Below are positions 36,268-46,337 of a stretch of DNA of 64,000 bases, in pieces. Source of the DNA: Rhodanobacter lindaniclasticus (lineage in GTDB: Bacteria > Pseudomonadota > Gammaproteobacteria > Xanthomonadales > Rhodanobacteraceae); the NCBI RefSeq assembly GCF_004799035.1, contig NZ_MWIO01000017.1:1-64000 (forward strand), given 5' to 3'. The position numbers and the translations under genes are program-made. Position 1 is the first letter of the stretch, and each line of letters opens with the position of its first letter. The notes under the pieces are model-generated. The model did no database searches, was not told the origin of the DNA, and saw only the letters and a list, made by a program, of their open reading frames with translations.

Positions 36268-37689
36268 ATGAGTTCGACGAGCGCGACAGATGGGCTGGGC
36301 CAGCACGCCACGCTGCGGGTGATCCTGATCTCCGCCGCCGCCGCCCTGGGCGGCTTCCTGTTCGGTTTCGACACGGCGGTGATCAACGGCGCGGTCGATG
36401 CGATCCGCGCCCATTTCGGGCTGAACGCGGGCGAGATCGGCATCACCGTGTCCTGTGCGCTGCTCGGTTCGGCGGTGGGCGCGTGGTACGCCGGCATGCT
36501 GGCCAACCGCTTCGGCCGCGTGCGCACGATGCAGGTGGCCGCGGTGCTGCTGGTGGCCGCCGCCGCCGGTTCGGGCTTGGCGATGGCGGTGTGGGATCTG
36601 GTCCTGTGGCGGCTGGTCGGCGGCATCGGCGTGGGCGTGGCTTCGGTGATCGCGCCGACCTACATCGCGGAAGTGGCGCCGGCACGGATCCGCGGCCGGC
36701 TCGGCTCGATGCAGCAACTGGCGATCGTGCTGGGCATCTTCGCGGCATTGCTCAGCGACGCCTGGCTGGCCGGCGCGGCCGGCGGCGCGGCCGAGGTGCT
36801 GTGGCTGGGCCTGCCGGCGTGGCGCTGGATGTTCCTCGCTGCGGTCACCCCCGCGCTGATCTACGGCCTGCTGGTGCTGGGCGTGCCCGAATCGCCGCGC
36901 CACCTGGTGGCCAAGGGCCGCATGGCCGACGCGCGGGTGGTGCTGCAGAAGGTGCTGTCGATGCACAGCGCCGCGGCGCTGGACAAGAAGCTCGGCGACA
37001 TCGAGGCCAGCCTGCGCTCGGAACACAAGCCGCGCCTGCGCGACCTGTGCAGCAAGGGCACGGGATTGTTGCCGGTGGTGTGGATCGGCATCGCGTTGTC
37101 GGTGTTCCAGCAGTTCGTGGGCATCAACGTGATCTTTTACTACTCGGCCACGTTGTGGCACTCGGTGGGCTTCAGCGAGGCCGATTCGTTCACCATCACC
37201 GTGGTCACCTCGATCGTCAACGTGCTGGTCACCCTGGTGGCGATCGCCCTGGTCGACAAGATCGGGCGCAAGCCGCTGCTGGTGATCGGCTCGGCCGGCA
37301 TGGCGATCACCCTGGGCGTGATGGCGTGGTGCTTCTCGCAGGCCGTCGGCAGCGGCGCCGAGCTGAGCCTGCCCGGCGCGGTCGGCATGGTGGCGTTGGT
37401 CGCGGCGAACGCCTACGTGGTGTTCTTCGGCGTGAGCTGGGGCCCGGTGGTGTGGGTATTGCTCGGCGAAATGTTCCCCAACCGCATCCGCGCCACCGCG
37501 CTGGCGGTGGCCGCCTCCGCGCAGTGGCTGGCCAACTTCGCCATCACCAGCACCTTCCCGGCACTGGCCGAAATGGGCCTGACCTTCGCCTACGGCCTGT
37601 ACGCGGCATTCGCCGTGCTGTCGCTGGTGTTCGTGCTGCGCGCGGTACGCGAAACCAAGGGAGTCGAACTGGAGGACATGCACGCATGA
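36268..37689 (+). CDS. Sugar porter family MFS sugar:H+ symporter
   Basis: A 473-residue, 12-helix inner-membrane transporter of the sugar porter family. The signatures GFLFGFDTAVINGA (helix 1), the cytoplasmic RFGR motif, PESPRHLVAKGR at the end of the N-half, and GVSWGPVVWVLLGEMFPNRIR (helix 10 region) are intact. It is most like bacterial glucose/galactose/xylose:proton symporters; the exact sugar is not readable. GGGGGAAGG precedes ATG 36268. A LacI-type operator upstream and a LacI-type regulator downstream suggest sugar-induced expression. Confidence 0.93.
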   Translation: MSSTSATDGLGQHATLRVILISAAAALGGFLFGFDTAVINGAVDAIRAHFGLNAGEIGITVSCALLGSAVGAWYAGMLANRFGRVRTMQVAAVLLVAAAAGSGLAMAVWDLVLWRLVGGIGVGVASVIAPTYIAEVAPARIRGRLGSMQQLAIVLGIFAALLSDAWLAGAAGGAAEVLWLGLPAWRWMFLAAVTPALIYGLLVLGVPESPRHLVAKGRMADARVVLQKVLSMHSAAALDKKLGDIEASLRSEHKPRLRDLCSKGTGLLPVVWIGIALSVFQQFVGINVIFYYSATLWHSVGFSEADSFTITVVTSIVNVLVTLVAIALVDKIGRKPLLVIGSAGMAITLGVMAWCFSQAVGSGAELSLPGAVGMVALVAANAYVVFFGVSWGPVVWVLLGEMFPNRIRATALAVAASAQWLANFAITSTFPALAEMGLTFAYGLYAAFAVLSLVFVLRAVRETKGVELEDMHA

Positions 37690-37878
37690 GAATCCTGGAG
37701 CACGGCTTCACCACCGGTGCGCCCGAGCGGCTGCCGGCCAGCGTCTGTCCCGGCATCGAGGCGCGCCGGGGGGTCTACGACGCGCGGCGCGCAAAGCGGT
37801 TACGATGCGGCAACGGCGATGGCCCGGTCACGGTTCACCGCGCGCGATTGAACGAGATGCTGACGGACCGGGTCGCGG
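37686..37878 (+). other. Stretch between transporter and regulator with a possible gene remnant
   Basis: An ATG at 37686 overlaps the transporter stop (ATGA) and opens a frame beginning MRILEHGFTTGAPERLPASV that reads on to 37976, into the regulator gene. The first 40 residues have coding-like composition, but the later part is an out-of-frame reading of the regulator. I cannot identify it. It may be the remnant of a third gene lost by deletion, or simply a leader for the regulator. Confidence 0.3.
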
Positions 37879-38901
37879 ATGAAGGGCAAGGCCACATCGA
37901 TCGACATTGCACACCTGGCCGGAGTGTCCCAGGCCACGGTATCGCGCGCCCTGTGCGGCAGCCCGCTGGTCAATGAGGAAACCCGGCGGCGCGTGCAGGC
38001 CGCCGCCGAGCAACTCAACTACAAGCTCGACAAGAACGCCTCCAACCTGCGCCGGATGCATACCGGCACGCTGGCGCTGCTGTTCTTCGAGGACCCGACC
38101 GCCGACGAGTCGCACATCAACCCGTTCTTCCTGTCGATGCTCGGCTCGATCACCCGCGCCTGCGCGTTGCAGGGCCACGACCTGCTGATCTCGTTCCAGC
38201 AGCTGTCCGACGACTGGCACGCCGACTTCGCCGACAGCAAGAAGGCCGATGGCCTGATCCTGCTCGGCTACGGCGACTACCTCGCCTACCGCGACAAGCT
38301 GGAAAAGCTCGTCGCGCAGGGCACCCGCTTCGTGCGTTGGGGTGCGGTGCTGCCGGACCAGCCCGGCGTGTCGTTCGGCAGCGACAACGTCTGCGGCGGC
38401 CGGGAAGTGGCCGAACACCTGCTCGAACGCGGCTGCCGGCGCATCGCCTTCCTCGGCGACGCCTCCAGCCATTACCCGGAGTTCTTCGGGCGCTACAACG
38501 GCTATGTCGAGGCGCTCAATGCCGCCGGCGTCGAGGTCGACCCCGCGCTGCAGGAAAACGCCGAGAGCACCGAACACTCCGGCTACGAAGCCATGCGCCG
38601 GCTGATCATGCGGGAGGTCGGTTTCGACGCGGTGTTCGCCGCCAGCGACCTGATCGCGATCGGCGCCATGCGCGCGCTCAGCGACCACGGCCTGCGCGTG
38701 CCGCAGGACGTCGCCCTGGCCGGCTTCGACGACATCGCCACCGCCAGCTTCGTCAACCCGCCGCTGACCACCGTGCTGCAGGACACCGGCCAGGCCGGCG
38801 CCGTGCTGGTCGACAGCCTGCTCGGCCTGATCCGCGGCGAATCGGTGGAGAGCGAGGTGCTGCCGGTGAAGCTGATGGTGAGGAAGTCGAGTTTGCGGTG
38901 A
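37879..38901 (+). CDS. LacI family transcriptional regulator
   Basis: A 340-residue repressor-type protein. The N-terminal HTH (SIDIAHLAGVSQATVSRAL, about 7-25) and hinge helix (KNASNLRR, with the lever Leu expected to insert at a central CpG) are intact. The periplasmic-binding-protein-like effector domain follows (GLILLGYGDYL, FGSDNVCGGREVAEHLL, AASDLIAIGAMRAL, LAGFDDIATASF). It probably controls the sugar symporter upstream; the palindromic operator at 36101 has the CG centre this family uses. Confidence 0.93.
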   Translation: MKGKATSIDIAHLAGVSQATVSRALCGSPLVNEETRRRVQAAAEQLNYKLDKNASNLRRMHTGTLALLFFEDPTADESHINPFFLSMLGSITRACALQGHDLLISFQQLSDDWHADFADSKKADGLILLGYGDYLAYRDKLEKLVAQGTRFVRWGAVLPDQPGVSFGSDNVCGGREVAEHLLERGCRRIAFLGDASSHYPEFFGRYNGYVEALNAAGVEVDPALQENAESTEHSGYEAMRRLIMREVGFDAVFAASDLIAIGAMRALSDHGLRVPQDVALAGFDDIATASFVNPPLTTVLQDTGQAGAVLVDSLLGLIRGESVESEVLPVKLMVRKSSLR

Positions 38902-39033
38902 AGGGCGACGTAGCTACGCGTGGCCAGTGCCGAAACTCGCCATGGGGTCATGAGTAGAACAAGACCTCGCATTTGTATCGCTCTGAGTCATCGCCTCGCA
39001 CAAAATGATTGTTAATCGAAAAAGGGGAATATC

Positions 39034-39468
39034 GTGACGGCGTTTCGTACGCTATGCACCGTTGTTGTCCTGATGGCTCTCGCGAATATCACGATGGCAC
39101 AGCAGCGTGCCAAGTTGCCAGAGATGGATATGGCCTACACGTTAAAATCTTTCACAGCCCGCTGCTCGCTTGCACGCATACCAGTACGCATTGAGGGGCG
39201 AACTTCAGCACAGATATCGCGTGACCTCATTCTTTCCGGTGATGCCATGCAGGCTTGCATCGACAAGGCCAAGGTGGATGGTCGCGAGGTGTACCGGAAG
39301 ACTGTCCTTGTCGCGCCGGCGTCGCGAGCCATGTTGCAGCATGTATATGCACTTTGGCTCGGGTATGCCAACTCAATGATTGCCCACATGGAGCCTCAAG
39401 AGTCCGTTGCTCAAGATCGTTTAGAGGCTGCGATCAACGACATGCAAGCGCGTTTGGATACACCGTAG
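39034..39468 (+). CDS. Small secreted hypothetical protein
   Basis: A 144-residue protein starting at GTG with an AAAGGGGA ribosome site. A signal peptide (MTAFRTLCTVVVLMALANIT) is followed by a mature part with two Cys residues (ARCSLARI, QACIDKAK) and a helical C-terminus (QDRLEAAINDMQARLD). No family is recognised. The gene and its flanks are distinctly less GC-rich than the neighbourhood, suggesting acquisition from elsewhere. It may be periplasmic with one disulphide bond. Confidence 0.75.
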   Translation: MTAFRTLCTVVVLMALANITMAQQRAKLPEMDMAYTLKSFTARCSLARIPVRIEGRTSAQISRDLILSGDAMQACIDKAKVDGREVYRKTVLVAPASRAMLQHVYALWLGYANSMIAHMEPQESVAQDRLEAAINDMQARLDTP

Positions 39469-39537
39469 CCGTAAACGGGCGGCTTTCCTTTCGCTGGTCG
39501 TATCAGCAGCGTATGAGGACCCCAACAAGTCGGGCTG

Positions 39538-39918
39538 TTACTCCCACTCGTTCGCATGCGCTCCGATCTCCCCGCGTTGCGGCCGCACCACGCAGAAGCG
39601 GTGGCCGGTGGGGGCTTCCATCACCACCCAGGTGCGGATCGCTTCGATCCTCTTGGCACCCAAGGCTTCCAGGCGGCGTACCTCGGCCTCGATGTCGTCG
39701 CTTTCGATGTCCAGGTGCACGCGGCTGGGGTGGGGCACTTGCTGCAGTTCGATCACCGGCTCGTCGTCGTGAGTGACCAGGCCGACGTATTTCTCCTGCG
39801 CGGGGTCGGCGCCCTCCTTGATGGGGCGCCCCAGCGCCTGCGACCAGAAGCGGGCGGCTTCGCCGAGGTCATCGGCGTGACAGTCGATCATGAGGCTGCA
39901 CAGGCGGCTGCGGTGCAT
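39538..39918 (-). CDS. VOC (glyoxalase/bleomycin-resistance fold) family protein
   Basis: A 126-residue single-unit VOC protein. The pattern LCSLMIDCHADDLGEAARFWSQALG, a central VHLDIESDDIEAEVRRLEALGAKR and the closing APTGHRFCVVRPQRG are typical of the Glyoxalase-like subgroup. The metal ligands and substrate are not known. AAGGAG precedes ATG 39918. It is divergent from apt. Confidence 0.88.
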   Translation of the reverse strand: MHRSRLCSLMIDCHADDLGEAARFWSQALGRPIKEGADPAQEKYVGLVTHDDEPVIELQQVPHPSRVHLDIESDDIEAEVRRLEALGAKRIEAIRTWVVMEAPTGHRFCVVRPQRGEIGAHANEWE

Positions 39919-40051
39919 GGGGAACTCCTTGGGGAGTCGGGAGTGGGGAACAGGGAATCGCAAAAGCAGGAACGAATGCAACAGCATGGCACGCATCGCA
40001 TGCGATGCTGTGGTGAATCCCGAATCCCCTGATCACACCCCGAGACCGCGC

Positions 40052-40570
40052 ATGCATGCCCTTGCCGAACTGATCCGCGACGTGCCCGACTTTCCCCGCT
40101 CGGGAGTGATGTTTCGCGACGTCAGCCCGCTGCTGGCCAGCGCCGAAGGGTTCGCGCGTTGCATCGAGGCGCTGGCCGCGCCGTGGCGGGACAGCGGCGT
40201 GCAGGTGGTCGGCGGGGTGGAGGCGCGCGGTTTCATCTTCGGTGCGGCGCTGGCGTTGCACTTGGGCGCGGGCTTCGTGCCGCTGCGCAAGCCCGGCAAG
40301 TTGCCGCCGCCGGTGCAGGCGGTGGATTACCAGCTCGAATACGGCAAGGACCGGCTCGAACTGCGTCGTGACGTCCTCGCGCCGGCGCGGCGCGTGCTGC
40401 TGGTGGACGACGTGCTGGCCACCGGCGGCACGCTGTGCGCGGCGGCGGAACTGGTTGCGGGGGCGGGCGCCACGCTGCTCGGGGCTGCGGTGGTGATCGA
40501 GCTGGATGCCCTCGGCGGGCGTTCGCGCTGGGCGGAACGTGGCCCGCTGCACAGTTTGCTGCGTTACTGA
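40052..40570 (+). CDS. apt: Adenine phosphoribosyltransferase
   Basis: A 172-residue purine-salvage enzyme that makes AMP from adenine and PRPP. The PRPP-binding motif VLLVDDVLATGGT (115-127) and the N-terminal IRDVPDFPRSGVMFRDVSPLL block are diagnostic; GVEARGFIFG is the family flexible-loop region. Length fits (170-180). The start at 40052 gives the normal N-terminus; it has no strong ribosome site. Confidence 0.95.
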   Translation: MHALAELIRDVPDFPRSGVMFRDVSPLLASAEGFARCIEALAAPWRDSGVQVVGGVEARGFIFGAALALHLGAGFVPLRKPGKLPPPVQAVDYQLEYGKDRLELRRDVLAPARRVLLVDDVLATGGTLCAAAELVAGAGATLLGAAVVIELDALGGRSRWAERGPLHSLLRY

Positions 40571-40608
40571 ACCGCTGCGCGCCGTTTCGTCGCAGATGGC
40601 GCAGCGGT
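40571..40608 (+). terminator. Possible hairpin after apt
   Basis: A perfect 10-bp inverted repeat (ACCGCTGCGC/GCGCAGCGGT) with an 18-nt loop begins right after the apt stop codon. It lacks a T-run, so it may be a transcript-stabilising or Rho-dependent end rather than an intrinsic terminator. Confidence 0.35.
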
Positions 40609-40682
40609 ACCGGCGCCCCATGCGAGAATGGCGCGCTGCCGCGCGCGTCCCGCCTGCGGCGCGCAATGCATTGAGGCTGGCG

Positions 40683-41453
40683 ATGTTGAAGAAGCTGCTG
40701 TTGCTGGGAGGGCTGGCATGGGCTGGTCAGGCGCTGGCCGCCGCGCCGGCGAACGCGCCGGTGGTCGGCCCCACGATCACGCCTGCGGCGGTGCAGATGG
40801 TGCAGCAGGCCATCGCCAAGCTGTCGTCCAAGGTGGTGGTCGACTCGATCCAGCCGGCGCCGCTGCCCGGCTTCTACCAGGTGATCGCGTCGGGTCAGAT
40901 GGTCTACATCAGCACCGACGGCAAGTACCTGATGCACGGCGACGTGGTTGACCTCAGCCGGCGCGAGAACCTCAGCGACGACGCCTGGGCGAAGTTCCGC
41001 GTGGCCGCGCTGGCCAAGGTGCCGGCGTCGCAGCGCGTGGTGTTCGCGCCGGCGCAGCCGAAGTACACGGTGACCGTGTTCACCGACGTCAACTGCGGTT
41101 TCTGCCGCGCGCTGCACGGGCACATCGAGGCGTTCAACAAGGCCGGCATCGCGGTGGAGTACCTGGCCTGGCCGCGCGAGGGCGTGACCACCACCGCCGG
41201 CAACCTCACCCCGACCTACAAGGAAATGGTCTCGGTGTGGTGCGCGAAAGACCCCAAGGCTGCACTCACCGCGGCCACCAAGGGCCATGCGCCGGCGGCG
41301 ACGACCTGCACCAACCCGGTGAAGCAGCAGTTCGACCTGGGCGTGAAGCTGGGCGTGAACGGCACGCCCACGATCATCGGGCCGGACGGCAGCGTGCTGG
41401 GCGGCTACGTGACGCCGGAGCAGCTGCTGCAGGCGCTGCAAGCGGGCGGCTGA
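40683..41453 (+). CDS. dsbC: DsbC-like periplasmic thiol:disulfide isomerase
   Basis: A 256-residue secreted protein. The signal peptide is MLKKLLLLGGLAWAGQALA. An N-terminal dimerisation domain of DsbC type (ISTDGKYLMHGDVVDL) precedes a thioredoxin-fold domain with active site CGFC (Cys138, Cys141) and the cis-Pro loop VNGTPTII. The family shuffles wrong disulfides in the periplasm and is kept reduced by DsbD. The CGFC rather than CGYC dipeptide is an ordinary variant in Xanthomonadales-type proteins. Confidence 0.9.
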   Translation: MLKKLLLLGGLAWAGQALAAAPANAPVVGPTITPAAVQMVQQAIAKLSSKVVVDSIQPAPLPGFYQVIASGQMVYISTDGKYLMHGDVVDLSRRENLSDDAWAKFRVAALAKVPASQRVVFAPAQPKYTVTVFTDVNCGFCRALHGHIEAFNKAGIAVEYLAWPREGVTTTAGNLTPTYKEMVSVWCAKDPKAALTAATKGHAPAATTCTNPVKQQFDLGVKLGVNGTPTIIGPDGSVLGGYVTPEQLLQALQAGG

Positions 41454-41492
41454 CCCCGCGCCGGCGGCTTATGCCGTATTGCAGCATTGGGG

Positions 41493-41498
41493 TAGAAT
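41493..41498 (+). promoter_or_regulatory. Possible -10 element for purL
   Basis: TAGAAT preceded by TGGGG lies 34 bp before the purL start. The -35 region is not convincing. No PurR-type site was recognised. Confidence 0.35.
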
Positions 41499-41531
41499 GG
41501 GCGTTTCCTCCGCACAGCGCCCCCTTCCCGC

Positions 41532-44500
41532 ATGATCGCATTTGACGGGCAAAGCGCCCTCTCGCCGTTCCGCCTCGAACGACTCAACGCACGCCTCGAC
41601 GCCGTGCACCGGGGCGTGCGCGTGCAATCCGCCTGGCATGTATTCGTGCTCGACATGGACGCGGCGCCCGAAGGCGCGCTGCGCGAGCGCCTGCTGGCCG
41701 TGCTGGAGGCCAAGGACGCCGCTCCGCAGCCGGCCACGATCTGGGTGGTGCCGCGGCTGGGCACGATCTCGCCGTGGTCGAGCAAGGCCACCGACATCCT
41801 GCATGGCGCCGGTTTCGACGTGCGCCGCGTCGAGCGCGGGCTGGCCTGGCAGATCAGCGGCCTGCCCGAAGCCGGCGCGCCGGACCACGCGGCGATCATG
41901 GGCGTGCTGCACGACGCGATGACGCAATCGGTGCTGAGTCGGCTGGAGGACGCCCAGGGCCTGTTCCTGGCCGGCACGCCCGGCGACCTGGTGCACGTGG
42001 CGCTGGGCGCCGATCCGCAGGCGGCGCTCGCCGCGGCGAACCAGCGCCTGGGCCTGGCGCTGGCCGAGGACGAGATCGAATACCTGGTCGAACGCTATGC
42101 CGAGCTGGGCCGCGACCCCACCGACGCCGAACTTTTCATGTTCGCCCAGGCCAACTCCGAGCATTGCCGGCACAAGGTGTTCAACGCCAGCTGGACGGTG
42201 GACGGCGAGGAACAGGACAAGACCCTGTTCGGCATGATCAAGCACACCCACCAGCAGTCGCCCGCGCATACCCTGTCGGCGTACAGCGACAACGCCGCAG
42301 TGATCGAGGGCAGCACGGGCAAGCGCTTCTTCGCCGACCCCGCGGATCGCGTGTGGCGCGGGCACGGGGAGCGCATCGACTACGCGATCAAGGTGGAAAC
42401 GCACAACCATCCCACCGCGATCGCGCCCTGGCCCGGCGCGGCCACCGGCGCCGGCGGCGAGATCCGCGACGAGGGTGCCACCGGCCGCGGCGGCAAGCCC
42501 AAGGCCGGGCTCACCGGTTTCTCGGTGTCCGACCTGCGCATCCCGGGCGCGCCGCAGCCGTGGGAAGTGGCACGCCCGCTGCCGCCGCGGATGGCCAGCG
42601 CGTTCGAGATCATGCGCGACGGCCCGCTGGGCGCGGCGGCGTTCAACAACGAATTCGGCCGGCCTTGCCTGGGCGGCTATTTTCGCGCCTGGGAAAGCGA
42701 AGTGCCGGGCCAGGCCGGGGTCCGCCGCGGCTACGACAAGCCGATCATGCTCGCCGGCGGCCTCGCCAACTTGCGTCCCGACCACGTGTTGAAGCGCGCG
42801 GTGCAGCCAGGCCACGCGGTGATCGTGCTGGGCGGCCCGGCGATGCTGATCGGACTGGGCGGCGGCGCGGCCTCGTCGGTCGCCGGCGGTGCTTCCAGTG
42901 CCGAACTGGACTTCGCCTCGGTGCAGCGCGACAACGCCGAGATGGAGCGGCGCTGCCAGGAAGTGATCGACGCCTGCTGGGCGCGCGGCGAGCACAACCC
43001 GATCGTCAGCGTGCACGACGTCGGCGCCGGCGGCCTCTCCAACGCGATCCCCGAACTGCTCAACGACGCCGGCGTCGGCGGCGTGATCGACCTGTCGAAA
43101 ATCCCCTGCGACGACCCCTCGCTGTCGCCGATGCAGGTGTGGAGCAACGAATCGCAGGAGCGCTACGTGCTGGCCGTCGCGCAGGAGAACCTCGCCGAAT
43201 TCGAGGCCATGTGCATCCGCGAACGCTGCCCGTACGCCGTGGTGGGCGAGGCCACGCTCGAACGCCGCCTGCTGCTGGCCGATCCACGCCGCGAGCTGAC
43301 CGTCATCGACCTGCCGATGGACGTGCTGTTCGGCAAGCCGCCGCGCATGCATCGCGACGCCACGCGAGTCCAGCCGCGGATGGACCTGCTGCCCGACCTC
43401 ACCGCCATCGACCTGGACGAGGCGTTGCTGCGTGTGCTGCGCCTGCCCACGGTGGGCAGCAAGAGCTTCCTGATCACCATCGGCGACCGCACCGTGGGCG
43501 GCCTCAACCATCGCGACCCGATGGTCGGCCCGTGGCAGGTGCCGGTGGCCGATTGCGCGGTGACGCTGGCCGATTTCGATGGCTACTCCGGCGAGGCGAT
43601 GGCGATGGCCGAGCGCGCGCCGGTGGCCGTGCTCGACAGCGCCGACGCGGCGCGTCTGGCGGTGGGCGAGGCGATCACCAACCTGGCCGCGGCCCCGATC
43701 GCATCGCTGGGCGAGGTGCGCCTGTCGGCCAACTGGATGGCCGCGGTGAATCACCCGGGCGAGGATGCCGCCTTGTTCGACGCGGTGAAGGCGGTGGGCA
43801 TGGAGCTGTGCCCGCAATTGCAGATCTCGATCCCCGTCGGCAAGGATTCGCTGTCGATGCAGGCGGTGTGGACCGACGAGGGGCAGGAGCAGCGCACGGT
43901 GTCGCCGGTGTCGCTGGTGATCACCGGCTTCGCCCGCGTCGGTGACGTGCGCCGCACGCTGACGCCGCAACTCAAGCTCGACCGTGGCGCCACCGACCTG
44001 TGGCTGATCGACCTGGGCGCCGGGCGCGATCGCCTCGGCTGCTCGGCGCTGACCCAGGTGTTCAACCGCTCCGGCGGCATCCCGCCCAACCTGGACGACG
44101 CCAAGCGGCTCAAGGCGCTGTTCGAGCTGATCCAGCAGGCCAACGCGAACGGCCTGCTGCTGGCCTACCACGACCGCTCCGACGGCGGCGTCATCACTAC
44201 CTTGCTGGAGATGGCCTTCGCCGGCCACTGCGGCCTGGAGCTGCATCTCGACGGTTGGGCCGAAGCCACCTTGCGCGCGCTGTTCAACGAGGAACTGGGC
44301 GCGGTGGTACAGGTGGCCGAGGCCAATCGCGAGGCGTTCGAATCGCTGCTGGTGAAGTTCGGCCTGGCCGGCATCAGCCACCGCATCGGCCGGCCGAAGG
44401 AGAAGCTCGGCATCAAGCTGTTCCTCGGCGACGAAATTTTCGTCAAGTGGAACTGGAGCAAGCTGTACAAGGCGTGGAACGAAACCAGTCACGCCATGCA

Positions 44501-45398
44501 GCGCCTGCGCGACAACCCGCAGAGCGCCGATGCCGAGCTGGAGTGGCGGCTGGATGACGCCGATCCCGGCATCACGCCCAAGCTGGGCTTCGATCCGGCG
44601 GAGGACATCGCCGCGCCGTTCATCGCCAGGGGCCCGCGGCCGCGCGTGGCGATCCTGCGCGAGCAGGGCGTCAACGGCCAGGTGGAGATGGCCGCGGCGT
44701 TCACGCGTGCCGGTTTCGAGGCGGTGGACGTGCACATGTCCGACCTCGCCGGCGGCCGGGTGCAGTTGGCGGACTTCCGCGGCTTCGCTGCCTGCGGTGG
44801 CTTCTCCTATGGCGACGTGCTCGGCGCGGGCCGCGGCTGGGCCACCTCGATCCTCTACAACGAGATGCTGCGCGCGCAGTTCGAGGCGTTCTTCGCCGAC
44901 CCGACGAAGTTCGCGCTGGGTGTGTGCAACGGCTGCCAGATGCTGTCGCAGCTGAAGGAAATCATCCCCGGCGCGCAGCACTGGCCGAAGTTCCTGCGCA
45001 ACGCCTCGGAGCAGTACGAGTCGCGCGTGGCCACGCTGGAGGTGCTCGATTCGCCCAGCATCTTCTTCCAGGGCATGGCCGGCTCGCGCATCCCGGTGGC
45101 GGTGGCGCATGGCGAGGGGCGGGTGAGTTTTCCGCAGGTGTGCAGCCCGTCGAAATCGCACGGCGCGGTGCGCTTCGTCGACAACCGCGGCAGGCCGACC
45201 GAGAACTTCCCGCTCAACACCAACGGTTCGCCCGGCGGCCTGGCCGGCTTCACCGCCGCCGACGGCCGCGTGACGATCATGATGCCGCACCCGGAGCGGG
45301 TGTTCCGCAGCGTGCAGATGAGCTGGCATCCGGAATCGTGGGGTGAGGATTCGCCGTGGATGCGGATGTTCCGCAACGCACGCGTGTGGTGCGGCTGA
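41532..45398 (+). CDS. purL: Phosphoribosylformylglycinamidine synthase
   Basis: A 1288-residue large-form (single chain) PurL. It converts FGAR, ATP and glutamine to FGAM in de novo purine synthesis. The N-terminal PurS-like part, the first AIRS-type domain with [15 protein letters not shown] (about 210), the second AIRS-like half ([16 protein letters not shown]) and the C-terminal glutaminase are all present. The glutaminase nucleophile is Cys1132 in GVCNGCQ, with His/Glu in MMPHPERVF. Length fits the gammaproteobacterial enzyme (about 1290). Confidence 0.97.
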   Translation: MIAFDGQSALSPFRLERLNARLDAVHRGVRVQSAWHVFVLDMDAAPEGALRERLLAVLEAKDAAPQPATIWVVPRLGTISPWSSKATDILHGAGFDVRRVERGLAWQISGLPEAGAPDHAAIMGVLHDAMTQSVLSRLEDAQGLFLAGTPGDLVHVALGADPQAALAAANQRLGLALAEDEIEYLVERYAELGRDPTDAELFMFAQANSEHCRHKVFNASWTVDGEEQDKTLFGMIKHTHQQSPAHTLSAYSDNAAVIEGSTGKRFFADPADRVWRGHGERIDYAIKVETHNHPTAIAPWPGAATGAGGEIRDEGATGRGGKPKAGLTGFSVSDLRIPGAPQPWEVARPLPPRMASAFEIMRDGPLGAAAFNNEFGRPCLGGYFRAWESEVPGQAGVRRGYDKPIMLAGGLANLRPDHVLKRAVQPGHAVIVLGGPAMLIGLGGGAASSVAGGASSAELDFASVQRDNAEMERRCQEVIDACWARGEHNPIVSVHDVGAGGLSNAIPELLNDAGVGGVIDLSKIPCDDPSLSPMQVWSNESQERYVLAVAQENLAEFEAMCIRERCPYAVVGEATLERRLLLADPRRELTVIDLPMDVLFGKPPRMHRDATRVQPRMDLLPDLTAIDLDEALLRVLRLPTVGSKSFLITIGDRTVGGLNHRDPMVGPWQVPVADCAVTLADFDGYSGEAMAMAERAPVAVLDSADAARLAVGEAITNLAAAPIASLGEVRLSANWMAAVNHPGEDAALFDAVKAVGMELCPQLQISIPVGKDSLSMQAVWTDEGQEQRTVSPVSLVITGFARVGDVRRTLTPQLKLDRGATDLWLIDLGAGRDRLGCSALTQVFNRSGGIPPNLDDAKRLKALFELIQQANANGLLLAYHDRSDGGVITTLLEMAFAGHCGLELHLDGWAEATLRALFNEELGAVVQVAEANREAFESLLVKFGLAGISHRIGRPKEKLGIKLFLGDEIFVKWNWSKLYKAWNETSHAMQRLRDNPQSADAELEWRLDDADPGITPKLGFDPAEDIAAPFIARGPRPRVAILREQGVNGQVEMAAAFTRAGFEAVDVHMSDLAGGRVQLADFRGFAACGGFSYGDVLGAGRGWATSILYNEMLRAQFEAFFADPTKFALGVCNGCQMLSQLKEIIPGAQHWPKFLRNASEQYESRVATLEVLDSPSIFFQGMAGSRIPVAVAHGEGRVSFPQVCSPSKSHGAVRFVDNRGRPTENFPLNTNGSPGGLAGFTAADGRVTIMMPHPERVFRSVQMSWHPESWGEDSPWMRMFRNARVWCG

Positions 45399-45427
45399 TC
45401 GACGGCGCGTGGCGGCGGTGCTGAGCG

Positions 45428-46192
45428 ATGGCCCGGCGTCGCCCCGCGTGGATGTTCGTCGGCTACGCCGCGTTGTGGGTGTTGCTGCTGGCGCTGCTGC
45501 CGTGGTGGCTGGGCCTGCCGGTCCTGCTGGCGCTCGCCGCCGCGGTCCTGCTCTTGCAGCAACGGCTTTCCGCGCCGCATGCCGGGCTGATCCGCCACGC
45601 GCTGCGCTGGGGCCTGCCGGGTTGGCTGTTTGCCCTGCAGCGCGCGCTCGGTAGCGACGCCTTCGCCTGGGGCGCGGCCCTGCTGGGAGCGCTGGTCGGC
45701 TACACCTTGCTGGCCGGGCTGGAAGCCTGGCTCGACCGCGACCTGCGCCGTGCGCCCCCCGGTCCACCCGCCGCGGAATGGCCCGAACTCGCCCATGCAC
45801 CGATCGGCCCGCCGGCCGAAATCATCGAACTGCTGCCGCCGCAGTGGCATGAAGCGCGTGGCGAACTGCCCGATCCGCTGGGCGGCGCCGTGCACTGTGA
45901 GCCGGGCGGCTGCCGTTTCGACGACGGCACGCGCGTCGATGCGCGGGACGGCGTCATCCGCATCGCCTTCAGCCCCGGGGGACGCTGGTTTGCCGCATGC
46001 AGCGGCAAGCGCGGCGTGCTGCTGTGGGATCGCCAGCGCGACCGGCGGCACCGGCTGCGCAACTGGCAACTGTGCGGCTGGTACCGCGAGCAACCCTGGC
46101 TCACCCGCCGCGAAGGCACCGTGCCGCTGGCGCTGGCCGCCGTGCTGGGCCAGGACGCCGACGAGCCTCCGCGAACGCGCCCCCGCACGTAG
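45428..46192 (+). CDS. Hypothetical inner-membrane protein
   Basis: A 254-residue protein with hydrophobic helices at about 8-40 and 70-105 and a soluble C-terminal part of 140 residues (EIIELLPPQWHEARGELPD ... RIAFSPGGRWFAACSGKRG). No known family is recognised. It begins 30 bp after purL on the same strand and may be cotranscribed. A palindromic repeat directly follows its stop codon. Confidence 0.75.
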   Translation: MARRRPAWMFVGYAALWVLLLALLPWWLGLPVLLALAAAVLLLQQRLSAPHAGLIRHALRWGLPGWLFALQRALGSDAFAWGAALLGALVGYTLLAGLEAWLDRDLRRAPPGPPAAEWPELAHAPIGPPAEIIELLPPQWHEARGELPDPLGGAVHCEPGGCRFDDGTRVDARDGVIRIAFSPGGRWFAACSGKRGVLLWDRQRDRRHRLRNWQLCGWYREQPWLTRREGTVPLALAAVLGQDADEPPRTRPRT

Positions 46193-46277
46193 GAGCCCGC
46201 TCTCGGGCGATGCTTTTGCCTTCCCGATTCCCGCTTCCCGATTACGACTCAAAGGCATCGCCCGCGAGCGGGCTCCT
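46191..46277. repeat. Palindromic repeat unit (REP/BIME-like), copy 2
   Basis: The arms at 46191-46213 and 46255-46277 (starting AGGAGCCCGCTCTCGGGCGA) pair at 22 of 23 positions around a 41-nt spacer. The arms share the core AGGAGCCCGCT...GGGCGATGC with the copy at 18234-18320, and both spacers contain TTTTGC and CCCGAATCCCC/CCCGATTCCC-like strings. It overlaps the last 2 nt of the upstream gene. Confidence 0.88.
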
Positions 46278-46337
46278 GCAAGTGCGGCGGAGTGGTTCAC
46301 GTGTCGCGCGTCTCCGCGCATACTTCGCGCGGTGAAC

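Noticed and set aside
37879-37976. Continuation of the frame that starts at 37686 into the LacI-type gene.
   Set aside because: Here it is simply an out-of-frame reading of the regulator's helix-turn-helix region.
41469-45800. A very long open frame (over 1400 codons) antisense to purL.
   Set aside because: It is a shadow of the high-GC codon bias of purL. It has no recognisable domain, is His/Gln/Arg/Ala-rich as expected for an antisense frame, and purL is complete and conserved on the other strand.
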